Origin: Mycolicibacterium fallax
GTDB lineage: Bacteria; Actinomycetota; Actinomycetes; Mycobacteriales; Mycobacteriaceae
Assembly (NCBI RefSeq): GCF_010726955.1
Contig: NZ_AP022603.1
Coordinates: 1-64,000 of the forward strand
Reading direction: 5' to 3'
DNA: 64,000 nt
The position numbers were made by a program, and so were the translations under genes. The notes beneath the pieces are model-generated. The model ran no database searches and was not told where the DNA came from. It was given only the letters and a program-made list of their open reading frames with translations. Positions 11,849 through 21,782 of the stretch are shown here, in pieces (positions within the stretch are counted from its first letter, which is position 1; every line of letters starts with the position of its first letter).

Positions 11849-12737
11849 TCAGGGCACCAGGACCACCCGGGAACCGGCCGGCTCACCGCGGTCCCAGGCG
11901 TCGGCGACCTCGCTCAGCGGGCGGGCCCGGGCGCTGCCCTCCGGTGGCACGCTGCCCAGCCCGGTGCCGATGAGCTCGATGCCCGCGCCCGCAGGATCTC
12001 CGCGGGCAGGGTGATGTTCGGCCCGGCCATCGAACCGATCTGTACGAAACGCGTGCGGTGATAGCTGGCGGTCAGACCGCTGTTGCCCAGCACGCCCAGG
12101 ACCTGCTCGGCCGGCGGGCCCACAGGTAGTCCAGGACGGCGTCGATGCGGCGTTCGGCATGCAGCGCGGCGAGTCGGTCGGCGGCCTGCCCGTCCAGGAC
12201 GATCGTCTCGTCGGCGCCCGCGGTGCGCAGCCAGTCCGGCCGCTCCGCGTTGCGTCCAAGCGCCACCACGTGCCCCGCACCGAACTGCGACTTGGCCAGT
12301 TGCACCGCCGTCGCTCCCGTGACGCCGGTCGCGCCGAGGATCACCACGGTCTGACCGGGCTGGATCGCCGCGGCGTACCCAGCGCGAACCAGGACGACAG
12401 ACCGGCGTTCGGGATGGCTGCCGCCAGCACCGGATCCAGACCCGCGGGCAGCACGGTTGCGGCCGCCGGGTCGACGAGCGTGCGTTCGGCCATCAGCCCG
12501 TAGGGCTGCGTGGCGGTGGTGTAGGCCAGCCGCCCGTCGGCGAGCTGGACGACGCCGTCGATGCCGGCGGTGTCAGCGCGGCGCTGCCGTAGTGCGAGCC
12601 CGACACCAGCAGCCGGTCGAGGTTCTTGCCGCCGCGGCCAGCACGGTCGCGACCTCGGTGTGCTCGGTGGGTGCCGGCTCGGCGACGTCGCCGTAGCGCG
12701 GCGAGGTGCCGAAGGTGTCGACGACGGCGGCCCTCAT
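11849..12737 (-). CDS. Quinone oxidoreductase-like (MDR family) dehydrogenase, frameshifted
   Basis: This belongs to the medium-chain dehydrogenase/reductase superfamily, quinone oxidoreductase branch, lacking obvious zinc ligands. From the ATG at 12737 it reads MRAAVVDTFGTSPRYGDVAE, and the NAD(P)-binding fold is seen as TVVILGATGVTGATAVQLAK. The end reads ELIGTGLGSVPPEG and AWDRGEPAGSRVVLVP. Several frame breaks are needed (near 12640, 12570, 12450, 12370, 12120 and 11990). The substrate cannot be told from the sequence. It starts two bases after the tetR stop and is transcribed with it. The gene looks functional in all segments, so the breaks fit the general error pattern of this part of the window. 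Confidence 0.75.
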
Positions 12738-12739
12738 GA

Positions 12740-13354
12740 TCACTCCTTCGTTGATGCCGTGGTCCCGGAGCGCAGGGCCGGGACGAGATAGCGCTGCAAC
12801 TGGCTCACCAGCGCGGGCCGGTCGTCGGGGTCGAGCCGCTCCGAGGCGACCGTCGTCACGCTCAGCACCACCCGGGCCACCCACTCGCTGGCCTCATCGA
12901 GGTCGTCCACCTCGACCTCGCCGCGCTCGGCCGCCGCGGCCAGGTAGGGCCGCCAGAACGCGGCCAAGTCGGGCACCAGGCCCGCGACCCCGGCTCCGGC
13001 GCACGCGGCGAACTCCTCGGGTTCCTCCTGACGCAGCCGCATCAACAGCGAGCCGGGGGAGCCGTAGGCCGAGCGACCCAGCTGGATGCCCGAGGCGATC
13101 TGCTCGACGATCCCGTCGACGGCCCCCAGCATGGAGTGCGACTCGCCCCAGTAGACGTCGTTGAGCCGGACCAGCGCGGCGCCCAGCAGTGCGACCTTGT
13201 CCGGGTAGTGCCGATAGAGCCAACCGCGCGAGACACCGGCCAGCTCGGCCACCTCGGACACCGTGGTGGCCCGAATGCCCTTGTCCCGCAGGCAGGCCTC
13301 GGCGGCATCCATCAGCCGCTCACGCACGGTCTTGGTCGGTGTGGCGGTTTCCAC
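12740..13354 (-). CDS. TetR family transcriptional regulator
   Basis: This intact 204-residue regulator has an N-terminal helix-turn-helix: RERLMDAAEACLRDKGIRAT, then TVSEVAELAGVSRGWLYRHY with the usual TetR recognition helix, followed by an all-helical ligand-binding and dimerisation domain. The GTG start at 13354 has a GGAGG ribosome-binding site about seven bases upstream. The gene is divergent from the fadD17-like ligase across about 120 bp and is the first gene of a two-gene unit with the oxidoreductase. It probably represses itself and the divergent ligase in response to a lipid or acyl-CoA; this is inference from layout. It is one of few genes before 13.7 kb without a frame break. Confidence 0.88.
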   Translation of the reverse strand: METATPTKTVRERLMDAAEACLRDKGIRATTVSEVAELAGVSRGWLYRHYPDKVALLGAALVRLNDVYWGESHSMLGAVDGIVEQIASGIQLGRSAYGSPGSLLMRLRQEEPEEFAACAGAGVAGLVPDLAAFWRPYLAAAAERGEVEVDDLDEASEWVARVVLSVTTVASERLDPDDRPALVSQLQRYLVPALRSGTTASTKE

Positions 13355-13477
13355 CGGACGCCTCCTTGCAGCCGGGCAGGCAGATGATCGACGATTCTGT
13401 CAGGGACCCGAGGCTACCCGGTGGCCCGACACATGGTAGACACTTTTGCAAATCTGTTCACGATCTGGGGAGTTCCG

Positions 13478-15077
13478 ATGGCCGAAACGCTGCAGCAGCT
13501 GCTTCGCGAACGTGCCGGACAGGACTCCGTCGCCATCAAACACGGTGATCGCAGTCAAACCTGGGCCGAGCACGTCGCCGAGGCGTCCGCGCAGGCCGCG
13601 GCGCTGATCGAGCTCGCCGAACCGGGCCGGTCGCTGCACGTCGGCACCCTGCTGGGCAACACCCCCCGAGATGCTGACCGCGATGGCCGCCGCCGCCCTC
13701 GGCGGCTACGTGCTGTGCGGCATCAATGACACCCGACGCGGTGCGGCGCTGGCCAGCGACATCGCCAAGGTGGAATGCCAGATCCTGCTGGTCGACGACG
13801 CGCACCGGGACCTGCTCGCCGATTTGGAGCTGCCCGGCGTCACCGTCATCGACGTCGGGGACGCCTCCTGGCCGCACCGCGAGCTGACGCCGCAGCGTGA
13901 GGTCGGGCCCGACGACACCTTCATGATGATCTTCACCTCGGGCACCAGCGGCGCCCCCAAGGCCGTCCGGGTTCCGCACGCCATCGTGCTGTTCTCCGCC
14001 GGCGCGCTGGTCACTCGCTACGACCTCACCGCCGAGGACACCTGCTACCTGGCGATGCCGCTGTTTCACTCCAACGCCGTCTACGCCGGGTGGGGAGTGG
14101 CGCTGGCCGCCGGCGCCGCCATGGCACCGGCGGCCTTCTCGGCGTCGGGATTCCTGCCCGACATCCGCCGCTACGGCGCCACCTACATGAACTACGTCGG
14201 CAAACCGCTGGCCTACATCCTGGCCACCCCCGAATCGACCGACGACCGCGACAACCCGCTGCGGGTGGCGTTCGGCAACGAGGCCGCCGACCGCGACATC
14301 GAGGAGTTCAGCCGCCGCTTCGACTGCCGCGTCTGGGACGGCTTCGGCTCCACCGAGCTGGCGATCATCATCACCCGCTCCGAGGACACCCCACCGGGCA
14401 GCGTCGGACGCGGGTTCCCCGGCGTCGCGATCTACGACCCGGTCACCCGCACCGAATGCGAGGTTGCCCGGTTCGACGCCGACGGCGCGCTGCTCAACGC
14501 CGAGGCCGCCACCGGCGAACTGGTCAACACCGGCGGCAGCGGGATGTTCCGCGGCTACCACAACGACCCCGACGCCACCGACGAGCGGCTGCGCGACGGC
14601 ATTTACTGGTCCGGGGACTTGGCCTACCGCGACGCCGACGGCTGGATCTACCTGGCCGGACGCACCGCGGACTGGATGCGGGTCGACGGCGAGAACATCA
14701 CCGCGGCGCCCATCGAACGGATCCTGCTGCGGCTGCCGGCGATCAGCCGGGTCGCGGTCTACCCGGTGCCCGACGAGTTCGTCGGCGACGCGGTGATGGC
14801 CGCGATCGTGCTGCGTGACGGCACCGAACTGACCCCGGAGGACTTCGCCGCCTTCCTGGCCGCCCAGCCCGACCTGTCCCCGAAGGCCTGGCCGCGGCAC
14901 GTCTGGCTGGCCGCGGACCTGCCCAGCACCGCCACCAACAAGATCCTCAAACGGGAGCTGGTCGCCCGCGGCACCGACGTCGACGAGGGCGTGCTGTGGC
15001 GCCGCGACGGCAAGGCGTACCGGCGCGCCGAACAGGGCCGGAATAGCGGCGAGCCGGCCGGCGTTTTGGGTGCATGA
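13478..15077 (+). CDS. Fatty-acyl-AMP/CoA ligase, FadD17-like, one frameshift
   Basis: This member of the adenylate-forming enzyme family activates a carboxylic acid, probably a fatty or sterol-derived acid, with ATP. The ATG at 13478 has a GGGGAG site upstream and starts [20 protein letters not shown]. The frame breaks at 13661-13666: a run of six Cs stands where five would keep the reading [10 protein letters not shown]. From there it is open to 15077. Visible motifs are the P-loop [18 protein letters not shown], the substrate-pocket region GFGSTE, and the hinge [20 protein letters not shown], with the C-terminal lysine motif TNKILKREL. Corrected length is about 533 residues. I recall M. 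tuberculosis FadD17 as its closest relative; the substrate is not established here. Confidence 0.88.
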
Positions 15078-15095
15078 CGGATGGCCTGGCATAAT
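15066..15095 (+). promoter_or_regulatory. Candidate promoter of rpmE
   Basis: TTGGGT at 15066-15071 and CATAAT at 15090-15095 are separated by 18 bases and lie about 90 bases upstream of the rpmE ATG, partly inside the end of the ligase gene. The -10 box is close to the TATAAT consensus. This would give the rpmE-prfA group its own transcription despite the genes inserted upstream. Confidence 0.5.
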
Positions 15096-15183
15096 CGACC
15101 GTCGACCATCTCCGGTTCCGGTTCACGCCCATAAACCCAGGTCTGTTCGGGCGACCCGGCGGCCAACGATTGCAGAGGACACC

Positions 15184-15423
15184 ATGAAAAGCGGTATTCA
15201 CCCCGAGTACAAAGAGACCACCGTGGTCTGTGGTTGCGGGAACAGCTTCACCACCCGCAGCACCAAGGACAGCGGTCACATCGTGGTGGAGGTCTGCTCG
15301 CAGTGCCACCCGTTCTACACCGGCAAGCAGAAGATCCTGGACAGCGGCGGCCGCGTCGCCCGCTTCGAGAAGCGCTACGGAAGGCGCAACGTCGGCAAGG
15401 CGAACGCCGAAGCCGACAGCTAG
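15184..15423 (+). CDS. rpmE: Large-subunit ribosomal protein bL31, zinc-binding form
   Basis: This encodes 79 residues, [20 protein letters not shown] at the start. It is the zinc-binding (C+) form of bL31, with cysteines C16, C18, C38 and C41 forming the zinc site. bL31 sits at the bridge between large and small ribosomal subunits. Paralogues without the cysteines replace it in zinc-poor cells in many actinobacteria; none is in this window. It lies upstream of prfA, as in M. tuberculosis, but is separated from rho by about 3.2 kb of inserted genes. Confidence 0.97.
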   Translation: MKSGIHPEYKETTVVCGCGNSFTTRSTKDSGHIVVEVCSQCHPFYTGKQKILDSGGRVARFEKRYGRRNVGKANAEADS

Positions 15424-15522
15424 CCGTGTCCCCGGCGCCCGTTGCCGTCGCCTCGCGCGACCGGCCGGGCGCCGGTGTCATTTCCGGCAGCCCCACCGCA
15501 TCACATCCCCCAGGAGGCGGCG

Positions 15523-16596
15523 ATGACCCAGAGCGCACCGGCGATCGACGCGCTGCTGGCCGAGCACGCCGAACTGGAGAGCCGGTTGGCCGACCCCGCG
15601 CTGCACGCCGACCCGGCCGCGGCCCGCAAGGCCGGCCGCCGATTCGCGCAGTTGGCGCCCATCGCGGCCACCCACCGCAAGCTGGTGGCCGCCCGCGGCG
15701 ACCTGGAGGCCGCCCGCGAGCTGGCCGACGAGGATGAGTCCTTCGCCGACGAGATTCCCGCGCTGGAGCAGACCGTCGCGGAGCTGGACACCGCGCTGAC
15801 CGACATGCTGGCCCCGCGTGACCCGCACGACGCCGACGACATCGTGCTGGAGGTCAAGTCCGGTGAGGGCGGCGAGGAGTCCGCGCTGTTCGCCGCCGAC
15901 CTGGCCCGGATGTACATCCGATTCGCCGAGCGGCAGGGCTGGACTGTCACCATTCTCGACGAGACCACCTCCGACCTCGGCGGCTACAAGGACGCGACGC
16001 TGGCGATCGCCAGCAAGGGCGACTCCGCCGACGGCGTCTGGTCGCGGCTGAAGTTCGAGGGCGGCGTGCACCGGGTGCAGCGGGTGCCGGTCACCGAATC
16101 CCAGGGCCGGGTGCACACCTCGGCCGCCGGGGTGCTGGTCTACCCGGAGCCCGAGGAGGTCGAGGCGGTCCAGATCGACGAGTCCGATCTGCGCATCGAC
16201 GTCTACCGGTCCTCCGGCAAGGGCGGCCAGGGCGTGAACACCACCGACTCCGCCGTGCGGATCACCCACCTGCCCACCGGCATCGTCGTGACCTGCCAGA
16301 ATGAACGCTCGCAGCTGCAGAACAAGGCCCGCGCGCTGCAGGTGCTGGCGGCCCGGCTGCAGGCGGTGGCCGAGGAACAGGCCTCCGCCGATGCCTCCGC
16401 CGACCGGGCCAGCCAGATCCGCACGGTGGATCGCAGCGAGCGCATCCGGACCTACAACTTCCCGGAGAACCGGATCGCCGACCACCGGATCAACTTCAAG
16501 GCGCACAACCTCGATCAGGTCCTCGACGGCGAGCTCGGCGCCCTGCTGGAGGCGCTGGCCGCGGCCGACAAGCAGGCCCGGCTGCAGCAGGCCTGA
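15523..16596 (+). CDS. prfA: Peptide chain release factor 1
   Basis: RF1 recognises UAA and UAG stop codons and triggers peptide release. The ATG at 15523 has a strong AGGAGG site at 15512-15517. The 357-residue product has the helical N-terminal domain, the codon-recognition loop [14 protein letters not shown] (a Pro-Val-Thr tripeptide), and the catalytic GGQ motif at residues 234-236 in [15 protein letters not shown]. The C-terminal RF1 region [20 protein letters not shown] is intact. The stop overlaps the ATG of prmC by one base, so the factor is made together with the enzyme that methylates its GGQ glutamine. Confidence 0.98.
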   Translation: MTQSAPAIDALLAEHAELESRLADPALHADPAAARKAGRRFAQLAPIAATHRKLVAARGDLEAARELADEDESFADEIPALEQTVAELDTALTDMLAPRDPHDADDIVLEVKSGEGGEESALFAADLARMYIRFAERQGWTVTILDETTSDLGGYKDATLAIASKGDSADGVWSRLKFEGGVHRVQRVPVTESQGRVHTSAAGVLVYPEPEEVEAVQIDESDLRIDVYRSSGKGGQGVNTTDSAVRITHLPTGIVVTCQNERSQLQNKARALQVLAARLQAVAEEQASADASADRASQIRTVDRSERIRTYNFPENRIADHRINFKAHNLDQVLDGELGALLEALAAADKQARLQQA

Positions 16597-17498
16597 TGCC
16601 GTCCGGACAGGCCGGCACGCTGCGGGAAGTGATCCGGGCGGCCACCGCGACGCTGACGCAGGCCGGCGTCGCCTCCCCGCGCGCCGACGCCGAACTGCTG
16701 GCCGCGCACGCCGCCGGCGTCGACCGCAGCCGGCTGGCGGTGCTGGAACTGTCCGGTCATCGACTGCCCGACGCCGACGCCGCCCGCTACCACGAGCTGA
16801 TCGCCGCCCGGGCCCGCCGCGTCCCGCTGCAGCACCTGACCGGGACCGCGGCGTTCGGGCCGGTCACGCTGCAGGTCGGCCCCGGGGTGTTCGTGCCGCG
16901 GCCGGAGACCGAGGCGCTGCTGGAGTGGGCCTACGGCGTGCTCGAGCACGCCGGCCCCAGCCCGGTCGTCGTCGACCTGTGCACCGGCAGCGGAGCGCTG
17001 GCGCTGGCGCTGGCGGAGCGGCACCCGGGGGCGGCCGTCGTCGCCGTGGACGACTCGGCCGAGGCCCTGGAGTACACCCGGTGCAATGCCGCCGGCACCG
17101 GAATCCGGATCCACCGGGCGGACGTCACCGCGGCGGGCCTGTTGCCCGAGCTTGACGGCCGGGTGGATCTGCTGGTGTGCAACCCGCCGTACATCCCGGA
17201 GGGCGCCTGCCTGGAGCCCGAGGTGGCCGACCACGACCCGCACCACGCGCTGTTCGGCGGTCCCGACGGGATGTCGGTGATCCCCGCGGTGGCGGCGCTG
17301 GCCGGGCGCTGGCTGGTCCCCGGCGGGGCCGTCGGCATCGAGCACGACGACACCACCGCCGACGCGACGGTGGCGGTGTTGCGCCGCGCCGGGGTTTTCG
17401 GTGACATCGTGGCAAGAACCGACCTGACCGGTCGGCCGCGGTTCGTGACGGCGGTGCGGTCAGGTCCGGACAATTCCCGACGGGAGGACGACGCGTGA
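16596..17498 (+). CDS. prmC: Release factor glutamine methyltransferase
   Basis: PrmC (HemK) N5-methylates the GGQ glutamine of RF1 and RF2 with S-adenosylmethionine. The 300-residue protein has an N-terminal helical domain, the AdoMet-binding motif VVVDLCTGSGALALALA, the acidic loop VVAVDDSAEAL and the catalytic NPPY motif in LLVCNPPYIPEGA. The start codon overlaps the prfA stop and its stop overlaps the GTG of the next gene by four bases, so three genes are coupled. Confidence 0.96.
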   Translation: MPSGQAGTLREVIRAATATLTQAGVASPRADAELLAAHAAGVDRSRLAVLELSGHRLPDADAARYHELIAARARRVPLQHLTGTAAFGPVTLQVGPGVFVPRPETEALLEWAYGVLEHAGPSPVVVDLCTGSGALALALAERHPGAAVVAVDDSAEALEYTRCNAAGTGIRIHRADVTAAGLLPELDGRVDLLVCNPPYIPEGACLEPEVADHDPHHALFGGPDGMSVIPAVAALAGRWLVPGGAVGIEHDDTTADATVAVLRRAGVFGDIVARTDLTGRPRFVTAVRSGPDNSRREDDA

Positions 17499-18148
17499 CG
17501 CAGATGTTCGACTGCGGTGATCCCGAGCAGCGCCGCCAGGGCATCGCCGCGGCGGTCAGCGCCGCCAAGGGCGGTGGACTGGTCGTGCTGCCCACCGACA
17601 CCGTGTACGGAATCGGGGCCGACGCCTTCGACGCCGAGGCGGTGGCCGCGCTGCTGGCCGCCAAGGGTCGCGGCCGGGACATGCCGGTGCCGGTGCTGGT
17701 GGGGTCCTGGCAGACCATCGACGGCCTGGTGTTCCCGGTGCCCTCGGCCGCCCGCGACCTGATCGAGGCGTTCTGGCCGGGCGCGCTGAGCCTGGTGGTG
17801 CGCCAGGTGCCCTCGCTGCAGTGGGACCTCGGTGACTCCGACGGCACCGTCATGCTGCGGATGCCGCTGCACCCGGTGGCCATCGAGCTGCTGCGTGAGG
17901 TCGGCCCGATGGCGGTCTCGAGCGCCAACATCTCCGGGCAACCGCCCGCGGTGGAGGTCGCCGAGGCGCAGCGCCAGCTCGGCGAGCAGGTCGCGGTCTA
18001 CCTCGACGGCGGCCCGGCCGCCCGCCGGGCGGCCTCGACCATCGTCGACCTCAGCGGCCCGGCGCCGCGGATCCTGCGGGTCGGTCCGATCAGCGCCGCC
18101 GCGATCGCCGCCGTGCTCGGCACCGACCCCGAGGCGCTGCTGGGCTGA
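17495..18148 (+). CDS. L-threonylcarbamoyladenylate synthase (Sua5/YciO/YrdC family)
   Basis: This 217-residue protein makes threonylcarbamoyl-AMP from threonine, bicarbonate and ATP, the precursor of the t6A modification at position 37 of ANN-reading tRNAs. The YrdC fold is seen in GGGLVVLPTDTVYGIGADAF, the KGRGRDMPVPVLV segment with basic residues lining the cavity, PGALSLVVR, and the conserved MAVSSANISGQPP. It starts with GTG at 17495, overlapping the prmC stop. It lacks the additional Sua5 C-terminal domain, so it is the TsaC-like short form. It corresponds to Rv1301. Confidence 0.92.
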   Translation: MTQMFDCGDPEQRRQGIAAAVSAAKGGGLVVLPTDTVYGIGADAFDAEAVAALLAAKGRGRDMPVPVLVGSWQTIDGLVFPVPSAARDLIEAFWPGALSLVVRQVPSLQWDLGDSDGTVMLRMPLHPVAIELLREVGPMAVSSANISGQPPAVEVAEAQRQLGEQVAVYLDGGPAARRAASTIVDLSGPAPRILRVGPISAAAIAAVLGTDPEALLG

Positions 18149-18194
18149 GTCCGCTCCGGACCGAAACCCGGTGCGGTGCAGTACGGTGCAATCG

Positions 18195-19418
18195 ATGTTC
18201 AGCGGAGGCGGTGCGGACGGCACGACGGCGATGCAGCTGTTGGCGCTGGCCGACCGCGGCGCCGGTGTGCCGCTGCGCGAGCTCGCCCTGGTCGGCCTGG
18301 CCGCCGCCGTGATCACCTACTTCGCCACCGGTCCGGTGCGGGTGCTGGCGATCCGGATCGGTGCGGTCGCGATCCCGCGGGACCGCGACGTGCACGTCAC
18401 CCCGGTGCCCCGGATGGGCGGCCTGGCGATGTACCTGGGGGTGGTCGCCGGGGTGTTCCTGGCCTCCGAGCTGCCGGCGCTGACCCGCGGCTTCGTCTAC
18501 TCGACCGGGATGCCCGCGGTGCTGGTGGCCGGCGGGGTGATCATGCTGATCGGCCTGATCGACGACCGCTGGGGCCTGGACGCGCTGACCAAGTTCGCCG
18601 GCCAGATCACCGCCGCCAGCGTGCTGGTCACCATGGGGGTGGCCTGGAGCGTGCTCTACATCCCGATCGGCGGGGTCGGCACCCTGGTGCTGGATCAGAC
18701 CGCATCGATTCTGCTGACCCTGGCGCTGACCGTGTCGATCGTCAACGCGATGAACTTCGTCGACGGCCTGGACGGGTTGGCCGCCGGATTGGGCCTGATC
18801 ACCGCGTTGGCGATCTGCGCGTTCTCCGTCGGCCTGCTGCGCGATCACGGGGGAGACGTGCTGTTCTACCCGCCGGCGGTGATCTCGGTGGTGCTGGCCG
18901 GAGCCTGCCTGGGCTTCCTGCCGCACAACTTCCACCGCGCCAAGATCTTCATGGGCGACTCCGGGTCGATGCTGATCGGGCTGATGCTGGCCGCGGCCTC
19001 GACGACGGCGGCCGGCCCGATCTCGCAGAACGCCTACGGCGCCCGCGACGTGTTCGCGTTGCTGTCGCCGTTCCTGCTGGTGGTCGCGGTGATGGCGGTC
19101 CCGGCGCTGGACATGCTGCTGGCGATCGTGCGGCGTACCCGGGCCGGCCGCAGCCCGTTCAGTCCGGACAAGATGCACCTGCACCACCGACTGCTGCAGA
19201 TCGGCCATTCGCACCGCAAGGTGGTGCTGCTGATCTACCTGTGGGTCGGCATCATCGCGTTCGGCGCCGCGAGCACCATCTTCGTGCCGCCGCGCTACAC
19301 CGGCGCGGTGATGCTGGCGGCGATCGTGGTGGCCGTGGTGGTCACCCTGGTGCCGTTGCTGCGCCGTGGCGGGGACGACGACGAGCAGCCGTACGACTGG
19401 CGCACCCAGGGGTTGTGA
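18195..19418 (+). CDS. wecA: Decaprenyl-phosphate N-acetylglucosaminyl-1-phosphate transferase
   Basis: This integral membrane enzyme transfers GlcNAc-1-phosphate from UDP-GlcNAc to decaprenyl phosphate, starting the linker that joins arabinogalactan to peptidoglycan. It has about 11 hydrophobic helices, with catalytic motifs LIDDRWGLDALTKF, MNFVDGLDGLAAGL (aspartates near the membrane face), FHRAKIFMGDSGSMLIG and the His-rich loop FSPDKMHLHHRLLQIGHSH. The ATG at 18195 has no clear ribosome-binding site. A GTG at 18176 in another frame gives MQYGAIDV, like the M. tuberculosis start as I recall it, so the true start may lie there with one indel. With the 18195 start it has 407 residues. It precedes the ATP synthase operon, as in M. 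tuberculosis. Confidence 0.94.
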   Translation: MFSGGGADGTTAMQLLALADRGAGVPLRELALVGLAAAVITYFATGPVRVLAIRIGAVAIPRDRDVHVTPVPRMGGLAMYLGVVAGVFLASELPALTRGFVYSTGMPAVLVAGGVIMLIGLIDDRWGLDALTKFAGQITAASVLVTMGVAWSVLYIPIGGVGTLVLDQTASILLTLALTVSIVNAMNFVDGLDGLAAGLGLITALAICAFSVGLLRDHGGDVLFYPPAVISVVLAGACLGFLPHNFHRAKIFMGDSGSMLIGLMLAAASTTAAGPISQNAYGARDVFALLSPFLLVVAVMAVPALDMLLAIVRRTRAGRSPFSPDKMHLHHRLLQIGHSHRKVVLLIYLWVGIIAFGAASTIFVPPRYTGAVMLAAIVVAVVVTLVPLLRRGGDDDEQPYDWRTQGL

Positions 19419-19696
19419 AACCGGGGGCGGCGGACCCCGCCCCGTCGCTCTACGACGTTCGGTAGTACCAAGATTTTGGGCCTCCTACCATGTGGTACCG
19501 TTTTCGCCGGAACCCGAGCGAGACCCACGGGTTGCCGGCCCCCGGGCCGGGCGGCCAGCTGCCGCCCAGGCCGGAATGCGACCGACAAGGGCTCTACCCG
19601 CTGGGTGACCCCGACACGGTCGTTGCGCTCCGATACGCTCATCGGGCAGGGCCGCAGTTCGGTGGGTCCCGATGATCTCGACGATGAGGTGAAGCA

Positions 19697-20137
19697 GTGA
19701 CGACGCCAGCGCAAGATGCGCCCTTCGTGCTGCCGGCCGTTGCGTTCCGCCCCGCCCGCCTCGGGGTGATCTGCCTGGTCATCGCCGGTGTGGTCACCGC
19801 CGTCGCCACCTGGATGGGCACCCCGCTGTTCGGCGCGTTCTTCGCCCTCGGCCTGGCCCTCGGTCTGATCAACGCGCTGCTGGTGCGCCGGGCGGTCACC
19901 GCGATCACCAACGAGGCGCATCCGCTCAAGGCCAAGATGGCCGCGAACTCCGCGGGCCGACTGCTGGTGTTCGGCGCGATCGCGCTGCTCATCGCATGGA
20001 AATTCCAGCCGGCGGGGCTCGGCACCCCGTTCGGGCTGGCGCTGTTCGAGGCCCTGCTGGTGATCAGCACCTCCCTGCCGGTTCTCAAGAAGCTGCGCGC
20101 CCAGGCCAACGCCGACGCCGTATCCAACGACGGATGA
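19697..20137 (+). CDS. AtpI-like membrane protein of the ATP synthase operon
   Basis: This 146-residue protein has four likely membrane helices (for example [20 protein letters not shown] and [20 protein letters not shown]) and a charged C-terminus. By position and topology it is the actinobacterial counterpart of AtpI (Rv1303), thought to help assemble the c-ring, though this is family inference. The GTG start at 19697 follows a GAGGTGAAG site. The 278-base gap upstream (19419-19696) holds no gene that I can support; it presumably contains the operon promoter, with TACGCT at 19634-19639 as a weak candidate -10 box. The stop is 20 bases before atpB. Confidence 0.85.
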   Translation: MTTPAQDAPFVLPAVAFRPARLGVICLVIAGVVTAVATWMGTPLFGAFFALGLALGLINALLVRRAVTAITNEAHPLKAKMAANSAGRLLVFGAIALLIAWKFQPAGLGTPFGLALFEALLVISTSLPVLKKLRAQANADAVSNDG

Positions 20138-20156
20138 AGACAGGATTGATCCGCTG

Positions 20157-20936
20157 ATGACTGAGAGTCTCCTCGCCGAGGCCGCGATCCACGTCGGGCA
20201 CCACGCCCCGATCTGGCACTGGTTCGGCATGACCATCAACGGTGACACCGTGATCGCCTCGGCGGTCGCCGGCGTCATCGTCATCGCGCTGGCCTTCGTG
20301 CTGAAGTCGCAAGTGACCTCCACCGCGGTGCCCGGCAAGCTGCAGCTGTTCTGGGAGGCCATCACCATCCAGGCCCGCGACCAGGTCGAGGGCGCCATCG
20401 GCATGAAGATCGCCCCGTTCGTGCTGCCGCTGGCCATCGCGCTGTTCACCTACATCCTGACCGCCAACTGGTTGGGCGTGCTGCCGGTGCAGTACACCGA
20501 CTCCAGCGGCGCCACCAGCGAGCTGCTCAAGCCGCCGGCCGCCGACATCAACTTCGTGCTGGCCCTCGCGCTGTTCGTGTTCCTCTGCTACCACCTGGCC
20601 GGGTTCTGGCGGCGCGGCCTGATCGGCCACCCGATCAAGGTGCTCAAGGGCCACGTCGCGGTCCTGGCGCCGATCAACCTCGTGGAGGAGATCGCCAAGC
20701 CGATCTCGCTGTCCCTGCGTCTGTTCGGCAACCTGTTCGCCGGCGGCATCATGCTGAGCCTGATCGCACTGTTCCCGCCGTGGATCATGTGGGCGCCCAA
20801 CGCCATCTGGAAGACCTTCGACCTGTTCGTCGGGCTGATCCAGGCGTTCATCTTCGCCCTGCTGACCATCCTGTACTTCGGACAGGCAATGGAACTCGAC
20901 CACGACCACGAAGAGTCCGAGGCACACGCCTACTAG
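20157..20936 (+). CDS. atpB: ATP synthase subunit a
   Basis: Subunit a forms the proton half-channels beside the c-ring in the membrane. The 259-residue protein has five to six membrane helices and the essential arginine R188 in [16 protein letters not shown], plus the conserved helix [19 protein letters not shown]. The C-terminus is acidic and His-rich ([14 protein letters not shown]). It starts the standard order atpBEFHAGDC. All eight structural genes here are intact and in the same direction. Confidence 0.97.
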   Translation: MTESLLAEAAIHVGHHAPIWHWFGMTINGDTVIASAVAGVIVIALAFVLKSQVTSTAVPGKLQLFWEAITIQARDQVEGAIGMKIAPFVLPLAIALFTYILTANWLGVLPVQYTDSSGATSELLKPPAADINFVLALALFVFLCYHLAGFWRRGLIGHPIKVLKGHVAVLAPINLVEEIAKPISLSLRLFGNLFAGGIMLSLIALFPPWIMWAPNAIWKTFDLFVGLIQAFIFALLTILYFGQAMELDHDHEESEAHAY

Positions 20937-21269
<333 letters not shown>

Positions 21270-21278
21270 ACCAGCGAC

Positions 21279-21782
21279 ATGGGTGAATTGAGCGCAACCA
21301 TCCTCGCGGCGGAAGAGGGCGGGGGACAGTCGAACTTTCTGATCCCCAACGGCACCTTTTTCGTCGTGCTGCTGATCTTCCTGATCGTGCTCGGCGTGAT
21401 CGCGAAGTGGGTTGTGCCACCGGTCAGTGAGGCTCTCGCCGCGCGCGAGGCCATGCTGGCCAAGACCGCCGCCGACACCAAGCTGGCGGTCGAACAGGTG
21501 GCCGCCGCTGAGGCCGATTACGAAGACGCGTTGGGCGAGGCCCGCACCGAGGCGTCGGCCATTCGTGACGAGGCCCGGACCGCCGGCCGCAAGGCCGTCG
21601 ACGAGTCGCGTGCGGCTGCCGGCGCCGAAGTGAGCAACACGGTGGCCGCGGCCGGGGCGGAATTGTCGAAGAACGCGGAGGCCGCCTCCACCGAGCTCGA
21701 TGCTTCGGTGGACGGCCTGTCGCGCACATTGGCCGACCGCATCCTCGGGCTCGATGGTGCGGCCAAAGGCGGGAGTCGCTAG
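21279..21782 (+). CDS. atpF: ATP synthase subunit b
   Basis: This 167-residue peripheral-stalk subunit has one N-terminal membrane helix ([20 protein letters not shown]) and a long charged helix with Ala/Glu/Lys heptads ([18 protein letters not shown]) that forms a coiled coil with the b-delta protein. It starts nine bases after atpE and its stop touches the ATG of atpH. Confidence 0.96.
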   Translation: MGELSATILAAEEGGGQSNFLIPNGTFFVVLLIFLIVLGVIAKWVVPPVSEALAAREAMLAKTAADTKLAVEQVAAAEADYEDALGEARTEASAIRDEARTAGRKAVDESRAAAGAEVSNTVAAAGAELSKNAEAASTELDASVDGLSRTLADRILGLDGAAKGGSR

